NCBI GenBank assembly: GCA_963844115.1
Contig: CAWJNN010000006.1
Span: 1-64,000 of the forward strand
Length of the DNA stretch: 64,000 bases
Direction of reading: 5' to 3'
DNA from: CS4-C045 sp963844115
Lineage (GTDB): Bacteria > Planctomycetota > Planctomycetia > Pirellulales > UBA7805
Of this stretch, positions 8,457 to 17,690 are shown one piece after another (the stretch's first letter is position 1; the number at the start of each line of letters is the position of its first letter). The translations under genes were made by a program, and so were the position numbers. Below the pieces are notes generated by a model. It ran no database searches. It was not told where the DNA came from and was given only the letters and a program-made list of their open reading frames with translations.

Positions 8457-8606
8457 GGGGCGTCCCTGCTATGGAGTGAGATAGCTGCTAGCAGCCTCTG
8501 CGGCGGAATCGCGAGCGCCTTACTCGTCGAGCATCGGCTTGGTTTAAGAAACCGCTTTAGCCTTTTCGGCTGCGGTTAGCAACTTATCGCGAAGTCGCGC
8601 CACGAG

Positions 8607-9911
8607 TTGGCCGATGAGGAAATGGGTTTCGTGTTCTTCAAGAGCAGGCCGATTCGCATGACCGATCCAGCGCACGAAGCGTGGCAGCCTGAATACGATC
8701 ATCTGTGGCCGAGTCCGACGAGTGAGTGGCTATTGCGAGCAGCTTTGTCCGGCGGCCAGGCCAGCGCCGACGCTTTCGCCCACTGGAAGCAAGCCGCAGG
8801 TTTCGCGAACTATGACCAGATCGACCATCTGTCCAGCCGAATGCTGCCAATGGTGTACAAGCAGTTCAAGCGATCGCGGATCAGCGATGCTTGGATGGCC
8901 AACTTGCATGCACTGCATCGCTTTCAATGGGCTAACATCACAACGAAGCAGCAGCGGCTGGTCGAAATCGTTCAGCGTCTGGACGCGGCAGGAATTCCCA
9001 GTCTTGTACTGAAAGGCAACGCCCTGATTGCGGGTGGGTATTTTGACGACGCCGGCGAGCGACCCCTGCACGATCTCGACTTATTGATACGCCCAGAGGA
9101 CGAACGGGAAGTCAACGCGGCGCTTACATGCCTGAACTGGACGGCCGGAGAACGTGGACGTAACCCTGAGTCCCACGCGCGCGGCTGGAAGGACGCAAGC
9201 GGTACCGAGCTTGATTTACATCTTAAATTATTGCCGCCTCCGTATCCGTACATGGGGTTGAACGATCTGCTGCCCTTTGCGCAACAGGCGAAACTGTGTG
9301 GCGTGACGATACGAATTCCGGACGCAACGACGCTACTCATGCATTGTTCGGCGCACGGGAGACTGTACTGGGGCGGACCGACCATGCCCTTCCTGTGGGT
9401 TGCCGACACATTGCGAATCTTGGAGCGGGCGCCCGACGGGATCGACTGGCAGCGTCTACTTCGTAACTCGAAACGCTTCTCAACGTTGTTCGCCGTCCGT
9501 GAAACACTCGGTTATGCGCGCGCCAAGTTTGCCGCCCCCGTCCCCGACCAGTGGTTGCGGAAAGCTCGCTGTGTGCCGCTGACCAAAGCCGAACTGGTTC
9601 CGTTCTTTCGCTGGGTGGGGCAGATTCACGATCGCTCGCTGCTGGAATTCGTGGACTACATTCAAGGCGATTTCATCTGTAAAGAACAGATGCTCGGACG
9701 CGAGCCCTCACGCCTTCGATTCCTTCACTATGTGGCTCAACGAGCATTGCGTCTGGCACGCTGGCGACGGCTCGGCTATCGCCGGGCGCGAGGTCTGATC
9801 GAGAAAGCGCTGAGCGAAGGCCCGCGCGCTGCAATCGCACGGCCCGATTGCTTCCAATTTGTGGCGAACAATCAGCCTGCCGCATCGAATGTGCTTCGTC
9901 CGGCAGCTTGA
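8607..9911 (+). CDS. Nucleotidyltransferase family protein (NTP_transf_5-like)
   Basis: The middle part has the pattern of the uncharacterised nucleotidyltransferase family PF14907: IPSLVLKGNALIAGGYFDD, then RPLHDLDLLIRPEDEREV with the metal-binding D-x-D, then GTELDLHLKLLPPP. The N-terminus WPSPTSEWLLRAALSGG is a conserved start region of proteins found with HprK-like kinases and PqqD. In lasso-peptide clusters related enzymes act after a kinase and add sugar phosphate units; that is family knowledge and only an analogy here. Start may be ATG 8607 or the later ATG 8658 (MTDPAHEAW). About 150 bp separate it from the divergent PqqD-like gene; this gap holds a hairpin with AACCGC/GCGGTT arms at 8549-8577. 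Confidence 0.75.
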   Translation: MADEEMGFVFFKSRPIRMTDPAHEAWQPEYDHLWPSPTSEWLLRAALSGGQASADAFAHWKQAAGFANYDQIDHLSSRMLPMVYKQFKRSRISDAWMANLHALHRFQWANITTKQQRLVEIVQRLDAAGIPSLVLKGNALIAGGYFDDAGERPLHDLDLLIRPEDEREVNAALTCLNWTAGERGRNPESHARGWKDASGTELDLHLKLLPPPYPYMGLNDLLPFAQQAKLCGVTIRIPDATTLLMHCSAHGRLYWGGPTMPFLWVADTLRILERAPDGIDWQRLLRNSKRFSTLFAVRETLGYARAKFAAPVPDQWLRKARCVPLTKAELVPFFRWVGQIHDRSLLEFVDYIQGDFICKEQMLGREPSRLRFLHYVAQRALRLARWRRLGYRRARGLIEKALSEGPRAAIARPDCFQFVANNQPAASNVLRPAA

Positions 9912-10051
9912 ACACGACGCCGCTTCCGGGCGCGCTATCGCCCTTCATTTGCGATCTTGATCGCTTACAGGAGGAAGTCAACGGCTTCCGACGGGTTATG
10001 TTCTTCGCGCATAAGATCGCTACATTGAATCGCCAGGTTGTCCAGAGTCCG

Positions 10052-11550
10052 TTAGATACTGGAAGACGCCATACTGCGGCGGTCATCCTCGTGAAATCTC
10101 AATCCCAGCGCGAAATGCCGGAACCGTCGGCGCAGGTCGAGGGTCATCCAACCCAGGTACAAATTTCCGCCCAACGACGCGCAAAGGGCCAGCAGGCTGA
10201 GCATCAAGGGCAACCAGGGTCGCGCGACCGTGGTTGCGGCTGCTTCGGACGTCGTGCCGAAGTTTGTTCGCGGAAGCATCGCGTTACTGCCCGTGGAGGC
10301 TGGGTTTGCTGTGATGGGTTGGGTTGCGACGGGGTTGGTTGTCAGTCGGTTGGATGCGAATGGAAAGGTTGGAGTCGGTGTGACGGCGACGGTCGTCGCC
10401 GTGTTTTGCGTTTGCGGATAGGTCGGGACGGTCGCCGCAACACGAGGATTTGGGTCTTTCGCGTAGCGAGGTCCGCCGGGCTGGACGCCAAAATTGGCGG
10501 GGCCGGTTTGTGGTTGTACGGTGGCGCGGCGTTCCAGGTTTCTGGCCATTTCGCGCCGTAACTGTTCTAGCGACTGTGAGTTGTCCGTCATGTCGGACAT
10601 CGGCACGTCGCCGGCGGTAAGGCGAGCATCCCGGTAGTCGGCCGGCAGACGGTCCAGCGTGGGCTCGGGTTGTGCGTAGCGTGGTCCGAGCGCGTCGTTA
10701 TTCGGCTGGGACGGACGAACTTCGGGGTTCGGCAGCCCGAGTTGGGGCGCTTCGCCGAACGGCTGGCTTCTGTTTGAATCGAATCGATTGAAGGGCTTGT
10801 TGTTATCCGGCGTGTCGATGACCGCTTGCGGAAAACGTTCCGTGTTCACTGGATGGTCCTCCGATCGATCTTGACGCAACGGGATTTGTGACCCGATGTC
10901 GATCAATCGTCGTCGACCGTCGTCGACCGGCTGGCTGTCGCCGTCTGGTTGTTTCGTGATCGTCAGTGGTGCTCGACCATCAAGACGAGGGCGTGAATTC
11001 GCGTCGTTGTTGAACGTCGAAGCATTCGGCTGTGTATTCGGCTGCGTATTCGGCTGTGGCGTCACATCGCGAGTCAAGACCGAGCGGTTGTCAGAGCCAG
11101 ACGTTGCTTGGGCGGGCCAATCCACGGCGGCTGGATCTCGATTCCATTGCAGCGTACCTTCCGTTTCGATTTGGTTCGCTGGGGTCGTAAAGCCGTCGTC
11201 CGCCGGTTGCCCCTGCCCCGAGTTGCTCGTCCGATTGGACGCATCGGGATATCGTCCGCCGTGACGGATTGTTCGTGGTCGGCTTGCAAGATCTGTTCGT
11301 TGGGTGAAGCGACAGACAGCTTTGGTGTCGTCCCAATCCGGGGGAGTTGATTGTCGCCAATGACGATCTGAAAACTGCTGATGTTACGAAGCTGTGGCCG
11401 CACACCGACGTCGATCGTGTCACCTGGTTTCAAGTTCTTTAACTGGTGCGGTTGCAGCTGAATGATGTATTCGGTCTGTCCATGTTCGTCCGGTTGCCAG
11501 CCAACATCGACACCCAGCGTCGCGATCCCTGCGATTAAAAATGTCAACAT
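10052..11550 (-). CDS. Pro/Asn/Gln-rich anchored protein, frameshifted
   Basis: No known family. The N-terminus MLTFLIAGIATLGVDVGWQP is a signal-like segment; the next 80 residues form a beta-rich domain (LKNLKPGDTIDVGVRP, SSFQIVIGDNQLPRIG). Near 11260 the frame slips and continues as ASNRTSNSGQGQPADDGF into a long disordered region rich in P, N, Q, R and D, with QPNT repeated in tandem (12-bp unit). It ends with one strong membrane helix (PWLPLMLSLLALCASLGGNL) and a short basic tail. The architecture is an exported or periplasm-facing linker protein held by a C-terminal anchor. RBS GGAGGG precedes ATG 11550. Convergent with the nucleotidyltransferase gene. Confidence 0.65.
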
Positions 11551-11900
11551 CTAACGCACCCTCCAATTGGTGCATTTCGTAACGAAATGCCAAAAGCACG
11601 AAAATCGAAGCTGAATATTCGAAAACGAACTGCGCGTCCGCCATTGGTCAACACGTGTGCAACACGGCAAAATCGCGCCGAAAGCAACGCGACTTTGCGG
11701 ATGATACGGTCGGCGTGGACGACACCGACGATCTTCGGATTCCAATGTTGGCAGCCATCGTATCCCGGTGTGCGGACAAGCGTAAAGACTGTTTTACAAA
11801 TTGTGGGGTGGAGTGTCCTGCTAGCTTAAGGCACAACCGGCGCGTCCCATGCTGGCGCACACGTCGGAGGCGCCGACGATCACAACCAATTTCGCCCGGA
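11551..11900. other. Intergenic region with a 19-bp palindrome
   Basis: No gene was recognised between the minus-strand gene starting at 11550 and the minus-strand DUF502 gene ending at 11901. GCATTTCGT (11572-11580) and ACGAAATGC (11582-11590) form a perfect palindrome around one A, about 20 bp before the start codon of the Pro/Asn-rich gene. The position suits an operator or a leader hairpin. Short open frames here have no coding character. Confidence 0.45.
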
Positions 11901-12587
11901 TTACGCCGAAGCGACCAGATACGTCGGCGGAACGACCTTGGGAGCCATCACACCCAGTGAGAAATAGATCTGCATCAGGTCCTCAACGGACATATCAATG
12001 TCCGTGACTTTATCAACCGGCACGAAGACGATTCCGCCTGACATCGGGACCGGCGAGGTCGGTATATAGCAGGCGAAACATCGATGACCTCCGAATTGGA
12101 ATTCGGCCGTCGACACCAGCAGACCCAAAAATCCTCCGCCGTGGTTTTCGCCGAACGAACAGTAGATCACGGTCATCGCGCTCATATCGCCCTGGTCTTC
12201 CTGCCGAAGCATATTCACGACTTGGGAGACGGGTCGATAGATCGTGCTGATAATCGGGATGCCGCTGATCAGATCATGAAAGCCCGCTTTGACTCGGTGA
12301 CGCGTAAACGTTTTTGCGATCAGACCAAAGGTCCAGATTGTCGCCAGGACCAGTCCCCATCCCAACAGGATGCCCAGCCACGCTCGCGTTTCCGGGCCCA
12401 GGATCTGCAAACCGATTGTCTCCAGCGAACGACCCACCAGGCTATGTGGCCCCAACATGACGACGATCTTTTGGCCAACCCACATCATGATGGCGAGGGT
12501 GATCAGCACGGGCAGCAGAACAAACAATCCTGTCGTGAACGTAGAAACCACGCCGTGATTCCAGACCCAACGAGCAACTCGCGTCAT
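11901..12587 (-). CDS. DUF502 family membrane protein
   Basis: Member of the DUF502 family of unknown function. Two membrane helices occupy the N-terminal 85 residues (GLFVLLPVLITLAIMMWVG and WLGILLGWGLVLATIWTFGL). They are followed by the family signature region ISGIPIISTIYRPVSQVVNML and PTSPVPMSGGIVFVPVDKV, which faces the cytoplasm. Length (228 residues) is normal. Start ATG 12587 is clear. The gene is divergent from the flippase-like gene at 12776, with a 188-bp shared upstream region. Confidence 0.85.
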   Translation of the reverse strand: MTRVARWVWNHGVVSTFTTGLFVLLPVLITLAIMMWVGQKIVVMLGPHSLVGRSLETIGLQILGPETRAWLGILLGWGLVLATIWTFGLIAKTFTRHRVKAGFHDLISGIPIISTIYRPVSQVVNMLRQEDQGDMSAMTVIYCSFGENHGGGFLGLLVSTAEFQFGGHRCFACYIPTSPVPMSGGIVFVPVDKVTDIDMSVEDLMQIYFSLGVMAPKVVPPTYLVASA

Positions 12588-12775
12588 GGCGAAACTCCTG
12601 TCATTGATGGAACGAGGTCGACCTGGCAGGGCGATGTGTGCTTGGGCAACTTAAGCGACCTGTGGCTAACGAACAACGCTGATTCGCAGAATCGGTCCGC
12701 CACGGTTAGAATTTCGATTCGGCTGCTCCCTGCTGTGCAATCGTTTCTGCCTGCATCCCCCGAAAGGTAATAACG

Positions 12776-13757
12776 GTGTCCGACCACCAGAAACGCCAAA
12801 AGCGCTGGCTACGACTGGCAATTCACCTGGCGGTCTTGGTGCTGATCACGTGGGGTGTCGGGCGCACGATTCTGGATGCGATCGACGAGTTAAGGGAATA
12901 TTCAGTGCGGTTATCTCCGTCGTGGTTGATCACGGCGGGGGGATTGTATCTGTTGGGGTTGCTGCCCATGGGGTTGTTCTGGCACCGCACGTTGATTGCG
13001 ATGGGCCAGCGGCCTGGTGTGCCGGAGACTTTGCGCGCGTTCTACATCGGCCACATCGGCAAATACGTTCCTGGCAAGGTCATGGTGGTTGTCTTGCGGA
13101 CGGGGATGTTGCGCAGCCAGCGCGTCCAAACGTCGCTGGCGGCCGCGACGGTTTTTCTGGAAACCCTGACAATGATGGCCGTCGGCGCGTTCCTGGCCGC
13201 CGTCATGCTTTGCTTCTGGCTTCGAAACTATCTTCAAGAGCACGATTATTTGCTGCCGTTGGCCATCGGCCTGCTACTTCTGGCCGGCCTGCCGACCCTA
13301 CCGCCCGTCTTTCGTCTACTCGTTCAACGTCTAGGTGTCGCGCGCGGTGATCCGCAGCTCGAAAGCAAGTTGCGCGATTAACTTTCGGTTGATGGCGCTG
13401 GGGTGGGTTGCCGTCGCGGTGGGGTGGTTGCTGTTAGCGTCCAGTCTGTGGGCCGTAATGCGCGCGATGGACATCGACGGCCTGCAAGGCGTGGCTCATC
13501 TTCCGTTTTATGTCGCGGCGGTTACGCTGGCGGTCGTGGCCGGCTTCTTGTCCCTGATCCCGGGCGGCGTGTTGGTCCGCGAGATGATCCTGACAGCGGT
13601 TTTGGGTGAAATATATTTCGGTATGGTTCTGGGTATACCGTTAGCCGACGGAACGGCATTAGCGGTTGCCGTGGTATTACGTCTGATTTGGCTGGCAGCC
13701 GAGGTATTGCTTGCCCTGCTTCTCTATTTTCTTAAAGGACAACGACCAGATGGCTAG
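12776..13757 (+). CDS. Lysylphosphatidylglycerol synthase-type flippase-like membrane protein, frameshifted
   Basis: Polytopic protein of the LPG_synthase_TM/UPF0104 superfamily, which is proposed to move lipids or lipid-linked molecules. The first frame (12776-13381) has VLVLITWGVGRTILDAIDEL, a central AFYIGHIGKYVPGKVMVVVL (the GKYxPGK motif of the family) and ATVFLETLTMMAVGAFLAAV. The second frame (to 13757) gives INFRLMALGWVAVAVGWLLL, PFYVAAVTLAVVAGFLSLIP with GGVLVRE, and a last helix. One base slip near 13372 joins them into about 327 residues, normal size. Start is GTG 12776 after AGGTAATA. It precedes a GtrB-like glycosyltransferase, so a role with lipid-linked sugars is plausible. Confidence 0.75.
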
Positions 13758-13767
13758 CGGTACACTT

Positions 13768-13803
13768 AGACTTCCGAAGTTTGATAACAAACTTCGGAAG
13801 TCT
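13768..13803 (+). terminator. Perfect 15-bp hairpin, probable transcript end
   Basis: AGACTTCCGAAGTTT, loop GATAAC, AAACTTCGGAAGTCT: 15 of 15 pairs, 10 bases after the flippase gene's stop codon. There is no T-run after it, so it would be a stabilising 3' end or processing site rather than a classical intrinsic terminator. Confidence 0.5.
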
Positions 13804-14107
13804 GCCGGATGTGGCTAAAATATGTACCACTACCGCCGGATGAGCGCATTGAATGAGCTTGCGCGACACGTTAGAATGGCACGCGGTTATTTCACTTGCG
13901 CCTTCAAGCAACGGTTCCCACAGTGTCTGTTTTCAGCGGCGGCTGTTGCGAGCGGTCTGATGAACGTCGCTGACCGCAGGCGTTTGATGGAATAGCCCCC
14001 CGCCCCCGCCCCCGCCCCCGCCCCGCCCCCACCCCCACCCCCACCCCCGCCCGCGCTCCCCGACCTCGCCTCCTGTCACCCGCCTGCCTACTATCGAATA
14101 GCTCACC
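13804..14107 (+). repeat. Intergenic region with C-rich tract (G-quadruplex-prone on the minus strand)
   Basis: No gene here. From 13996 to 14061 nearly every base is C, broken by single G or A: hexamers CCCCCG four times, then CCCCCA three times. The minus strand is therefore a series of G4-5 runs with one-base loops, a very strong quadruplex pattern. It ends 47 bp before the start of the GtrB-like gene, inside its leader. Confidence 0.75.
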
Positions 14108-15151
14108 ATGATATCCACGGTCATACCCGTCCTGGACGAGGCCGATTCCTTGGCGGCGCTTCACGCCGAATTGGATGCGGTTTCACGCGAACATGGTTAC
14201 CAGTTGGACATCATCTTTGTCGATGACGGATCGACCGATCGCAGCTGGGAGGTGATCCGCGAGCTAGCGGAAAAGGACCCACGGGTTCACGGAATTCGTT
14301 TTCGGCGCAACTTCGGCAAGGCGGCGGCGTTGAGCGCAGGGTTTGAAGCGGTGCAGGGCGATCTGGTAATGACGATGGACGCCGACCTGCAGGATGATCC
14401 GGCCGAGATCCCGAATTTCCTGGCCAGGCTCAAGGAAGGCTTCGACGTCGTCAGTGGCTGGAAGAAGGTGCGCCACGACCCATGGCGTAAGGTCGGTCCG
14501 TCGCGCGTATTCAATTGGCTGGTCCGTCGCTTAACGGGCGTCGATCTACACGACCACAACTGCGGCATGAAATGCTATCGTCGCGAGGTGTTGGCCGACA
14601 TGCATCTGTATGGCGAAATGCATCGTTTTGTGCCGGTGCTGGCCGCGGCCAAGGGTTTTCGGATCGGAGAGATTCCGATCAAGCATCGAGCGCGGCAGCA
14701 TGGTCAATCCAAATACGGAATGAAGCGTCTGGTGAAAGGATTTCTCGATCTGTTGACCGTCGCGTTCTTGACTGGTTTCGGCAGCCGTCCACAGCATTTT
14801 CTGGGTTCGGTGGGCCTGGCTTCGTTTTTTGTCGGTGGCTTGGGAATGTTCTACCTCGCGGTGGTGTGGGTACTTTCACGATTACCGCAGGCATTGTTTT
14901 GGGACGCGCCGGTTAGCTTGAGCGATCGTGCACTGTTGTACTACTCGTTGGGCGCACTGTTGCTGGGTGGCCAGCTGATTTCGCTAGGGTTGCTGGCCGA
15001 GATGATCACGTCTTACACCGTCCGGATGACGCCGACGTTTTCGGTGTTAGAGCAGACTGGTGACGCACCGGATGACCGGCCCATCCATGAAGATCTGGTA
15101 GATCACGCCGCGCCAACGACGAATAACGATTCCCGGTCGGGCGATTCATGA
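14108..15151 (+). CDS. Polyprenyl-phosphate glycosyltransferase, DPM1/GtrB-like (GT2)
   Basis: Transfers a sugar from a nucleotide donor to undecaprenyl phosphate at the inner face of the membrane. Motifs: STVIPVLDEADSLAALHAEL, LDIIFVDDGSTDRSWEV, LVMTMDADLQDDPAEIPNFL (metal site and the DLQDDP signature of this subgroup), and HRARQHGQSKYGMKRLVKGF, the acceptor-loop motif. Two membrane helices follow (LASFFVGGLGMFYLAVVWVL and YYSLGALLLGGQLISLGLLA), as in GtrB. Length 347 is normal. Its stop overlaps the start of the next membrane gene by 4 bp, so the two are co-translated. Confidence 0.9.
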   Translation: MISTVIPVLDEADSLAALHAELDAVSREHGYQLDIIFVDDGSTDRSWEVIRELAEKDPRVHGIRFRRNFGKAAALSAGFEAVQGDLVMTMDADLQDDPAEIPNFLARLKEGFDVVSGWKKVRHDPWRKVGPSRVFNWLVRRLTGVDLHDHNCGMKCYRREVLADMHLYGEMHRFVPVLAAAKGFRIGEIPIKHRARQHGQSKYGMKRLVKGFLDLLTVAFLTGFGSRPQHFLGSVGLASFFVGGLGMFYLAVVWVLSRLPQALFWDAPVSLSDRALLYYSLGALLLGGQLISLGLLAEMITSYTVRMTPTFSVLEQTGDAPDDRPIHEDLVDHAAPTTNNDSRSGDS

Positions 15152-16707
15152 ACGAGCCAGCCGATGTCACTCGATCTGGACGACGATGGACCATCTACTG
15201 GTTGCTGATCGCCATCGCCGCCGGCCAAATGACCGGCCGCATCATGGCCGTCAATTCGGTCAATCTGAATGAACTGCAACGCTACCGCATCGATAGCGAA
15301 TTGCAGAAGTCGCGTCAAAAGTTTATCGACGAAGGCTTTGCCGGCGACGTACTGGAAGAGAAGTTGACAAGGCGTCGCGGCGAACTGGATCGAAGTCTGC
15401 AGCTGCAACGCCCGTTTCTCAGCAGTAACGATCGTAGCCGCTGGTTAACCATCCGCGCCCTGGTCGAGGACGGCACGTATTCAATCAAAAAGATCGTGAC
15501 CGACCCGGAACAGCATCGCCGCTGGAATACGATCGATATGGTCATGCACGAACAGAACGGCGAACCAGATCTTTTTTCCAGCAAGCCGACGCTGTTGCCG
15601 ACGATCCTGGCCGGCGAATATTGGTTGATCCACCAAGTGACTGGTTGGACCCTGGCGGATCAAACGTTTGAAGTCGTTCGCCTGATGCTGATCACGATCA
15701 ATGTCGTACCGTTGATCCTATTGTTTGTTTGCGTCGCGCGATCACGGACCGACTGGCAATTAGCGACTGGGGCGGAATCTTTGTGATGGCCGTTGCGACG
15801 TTCGGAACGTTGATGACCACGTTCGCGATCGTATTGAACAATCATCTGGTCGCCGCGGTCAGCGCGGCGATTGCGCTGTATGCGGCGGTGCGCATCTGGT
15901 ACGACGGCGACCGAGCGGGTTGGTTGTTTGCGATCGCGGGATTCTTCGCGGCGTTTACCGCCGCCAACGAATTACCGGCGATAGCGTTCTTCGGACTGTT
16001 GGGCTTGTCGCTGCTGTGGAAAGACCCGCGAACGACCTTGATCTGGGGGGTACCGGCTGCGTTGATCGTGGTTGCCGGTGGCGCTGGGGACCAACTACAT
16101 CGCCCACCGTACCGTGATTCCGCCGTACGCGCATCGGGCAAAGGATAAGGGATATCGCGAGGGCAACTGGTACAACTACACGTACAAGGTCGGAGACAAG
16201 GAAGTTCAAAGCTATTGGAAACGCGACGAATCCAGTTACGCGCGTCGCTCACGAGTCGACCGTGGTGAGCAGTCGCGGGCGCTATACGCCGTGCACTGCC
16301 TGGTCGGGCACCACGGTATCCTGTCGCTGACACCCGTCTGGTTGATCAGCTTGCTGGGCGTTTTCATGTTGTCCAGAAACCGCGAAGGTGGCCGATGGGT
16401 ATGGCTGGCGTGGTTGATCGCTGCCGTGACCATCATCTGCCTCGCGTTTTATCTGATGCAGGAAGTCGAGAATCGCAACTACGGGGGCGTGACCAGCGGA
16501 CTGCGATGGATGATCTGGTTTGCACCGCTGTGGCTGGTTGCCATGATCCCCGCGGCCGATTGGATTGCCACCAGCCGCGCTCGTCGCATCGTCGCACTGC
16601 TGTTGCTGGCCTTCAGCGCGTTGCGCGCCAGTTACCCAACTTGGAATCCATGGTCCCATCCCTGGATTGCGACGTGGATGCACTATATGGGGTGGATCGA
16701 ACTGTAG
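15148..16707 (+). CDS. Multi-pass membrane protein, partner of the GtrB-like gene, two frameshifts
   Basis: Reading three frames in turn (15148 to about 15740, to about 16080, to 16707) gives a continuous protein of about 520 residues. It starts with a helix (YWLLIAIAAGQMTGRIM), has an extracytoplasmic stretch with ILAGEYWLIHQVTGWTLADQ, a block of six to eight helices, a soluble GYREGNWYNYTYKVGDKEV segment, and a final helix block. I did not recognise the family. Size and topology fit a GT-C-like glycosyltransferase or a polymer exporter that uses the lipid-linked sugar made by the overlapping upstream gene. That is inference. The 4-bp overlap is direct evidence for coupling. Confidence 0.65.
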
Positions 16708-16723
16708 GTTTCCGACGCCGTTG

Positions 16724-17530
16724 CTAGACGGTTAGCGGTATTTTCGCGTTGCAGAAATCGCGATAGATCTTACCTGCCGACTGGGTGTCGTCCTCTCGCT
16801 GGACAACCGCCCCCCGCAGGCGGGCGCGGACGATGACGCCTTTTTCCATCCAGCGATCAATTACCACATGCTTCAAATCCAGTCGGCGTTGCTCGGATAC
16901 CGTCAGCGTCGAATGGGAGAAATCGACCGGATGCACCATTTCGATATAGCTGAATGCCTCATCTTTCGGTCGAAACAGAAAGCAGCCGGCGCCCTCCTGC
17001 GGCTTGAAGCAATACTCGACCTCCTTGTTCTTCTTGTTCTTCTTCTTGTTCTCCTTGTTCTCCTTGTTCTCCTTGTTCTCCTTGTTCTCCTTGTTGCCAA
17101 TCAGCTCGAAGCCAGCCGTCGGCACGTCGACCAGTCGCCATGCCTCGGCAGCGCCGATTTCGCTACGGGTCGCGACCTCGGGTCGGGCGTCCAGCAGGCT
17201 GGTTTGTGCGGAAACGATCAAGTCGATGCCACCCAGCAGTCCCTGGCTGTTGTCGCCATCCAGATATCGCCAATAGATCTGCGAGGTAAATGTTTCGGGG
17301 CTCTGTTCGGCAAACGTCACAATCAAGTCATTCAATCGCGTGTAGGCGTCGGCCACGGGTAATTCTTTTTGTGTTCCGGAGCCAATCAGCACCTGGAACA
17401 GACTTGCGTCTGTCGAGAACGGCCGGCGGGCGGACAGTCCAAGATGCGGCTGGTTGACCCGTAACGATCCGCTCAGCGATTCAGTCTCCAACGTTACATT
17501 GGGAACCGTTAGTTTCCAGGGAGAGGGCAT
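16724..17530 (-). CDS. Hypothetical protein with in-frame KEN minisatellite
   Basis: No family recognised. The protein (268 residues) has no signal peptide. Residues about 5-140 and 175-268 look like a beta-rich soluble fold (VSAQTSLLDARPEVATRSEI, EMVHPVDFSHSTLTVSEQRR). Between them a run of K, E and N (GNKENKENKENKENKEN then KKKNKKNK) comes from a 9-bp tandem repeat. It would make a highly charged flexible linker and is the sort of site that changes length by slippage without breaking the frame. The gene is convergent with the upstream membrane protein (16 bp apart). A terminator-like hairpin lies 120 bp before its start. Confidence 0.6.
   Translation of the reverse strand: MPSPWKLTVPNVTLETESLSGSLRVNQPHLGLSARRPFSTDASLFQVLIGSGTQKELPVADAYTRLNDLIVTFAEQSPETFTSQIYWRYLDGDNSQGLLGGIDLIVSAQTSLLDARPEVATRSEIGAAEAWRLVDVPTAGFELIGNKENKENKENKENKENKKKNKKNKEVEYCFKPQEGAGCFLFRPKDEAFSYIEMVHPVDFSHSTLTVSEQRRLDLKHVVIDRWMEKGVIVRARLRGAVVQREDDTQSAGKIYRDFCNAKIPLTV
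17024..17095 (-). repeat. 9-bp tandem repeat coding for KEN
   Basis: On the plus strand CTCCTTGTT is repeated five to six times, followed outward by degenerate CTTCTTGTT units. It lies inside the 16724-17530 gene, and its period of nine keeps the frame. Confidence 0.85.
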
Positions 17531-17642
17531 CGCGTGATTCGTGAAACGGAGTCGAGCGGAAATCGATAATTTTTTTTCAGTCTATCCGAGCGCCGAACAG
17601 CGCAACAGCAGTGGCGGATGCCGGTCGCCAGGAGACGAATTG

Positions 17643-17690
17643 AAAACAAAAAAACCCCGCCGTTCGCAATGAAGCGAAACGACGGGGCCG
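17643..17690 (-). terminator. Rho-independent terminator-like hairpin on the minus strand
   Basis: On the minus strand CCCCGTCGTTTCGC pairs with GCGAACGGCGGGG (one bulge, one mismatch) and is followed at once by GTTTTTTTGTTTTC. That is a textbook intrinsic terminator. No minus-strand protein gene ends here; the next gene on that strand starts 113 bp further on, so the hairpin would end a small RNA or act as a leader attenuator. Confidence 0.65.

Noticed and set aside
9848..10561. 237-codon plus-strand frame opposite the Pro/Asn-rich gene
   Set aside because: Cys/Gly/Arg-rich mirror of a low-complexity coding region; no start signal.
13996..14164. Gly/Arg-repeat proteins on the minus strand (GVGVGVGAGRGRGRGR)
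   Set aside because: Produced by the C-rich tract alone; the period of six makes every frame look repetitive.
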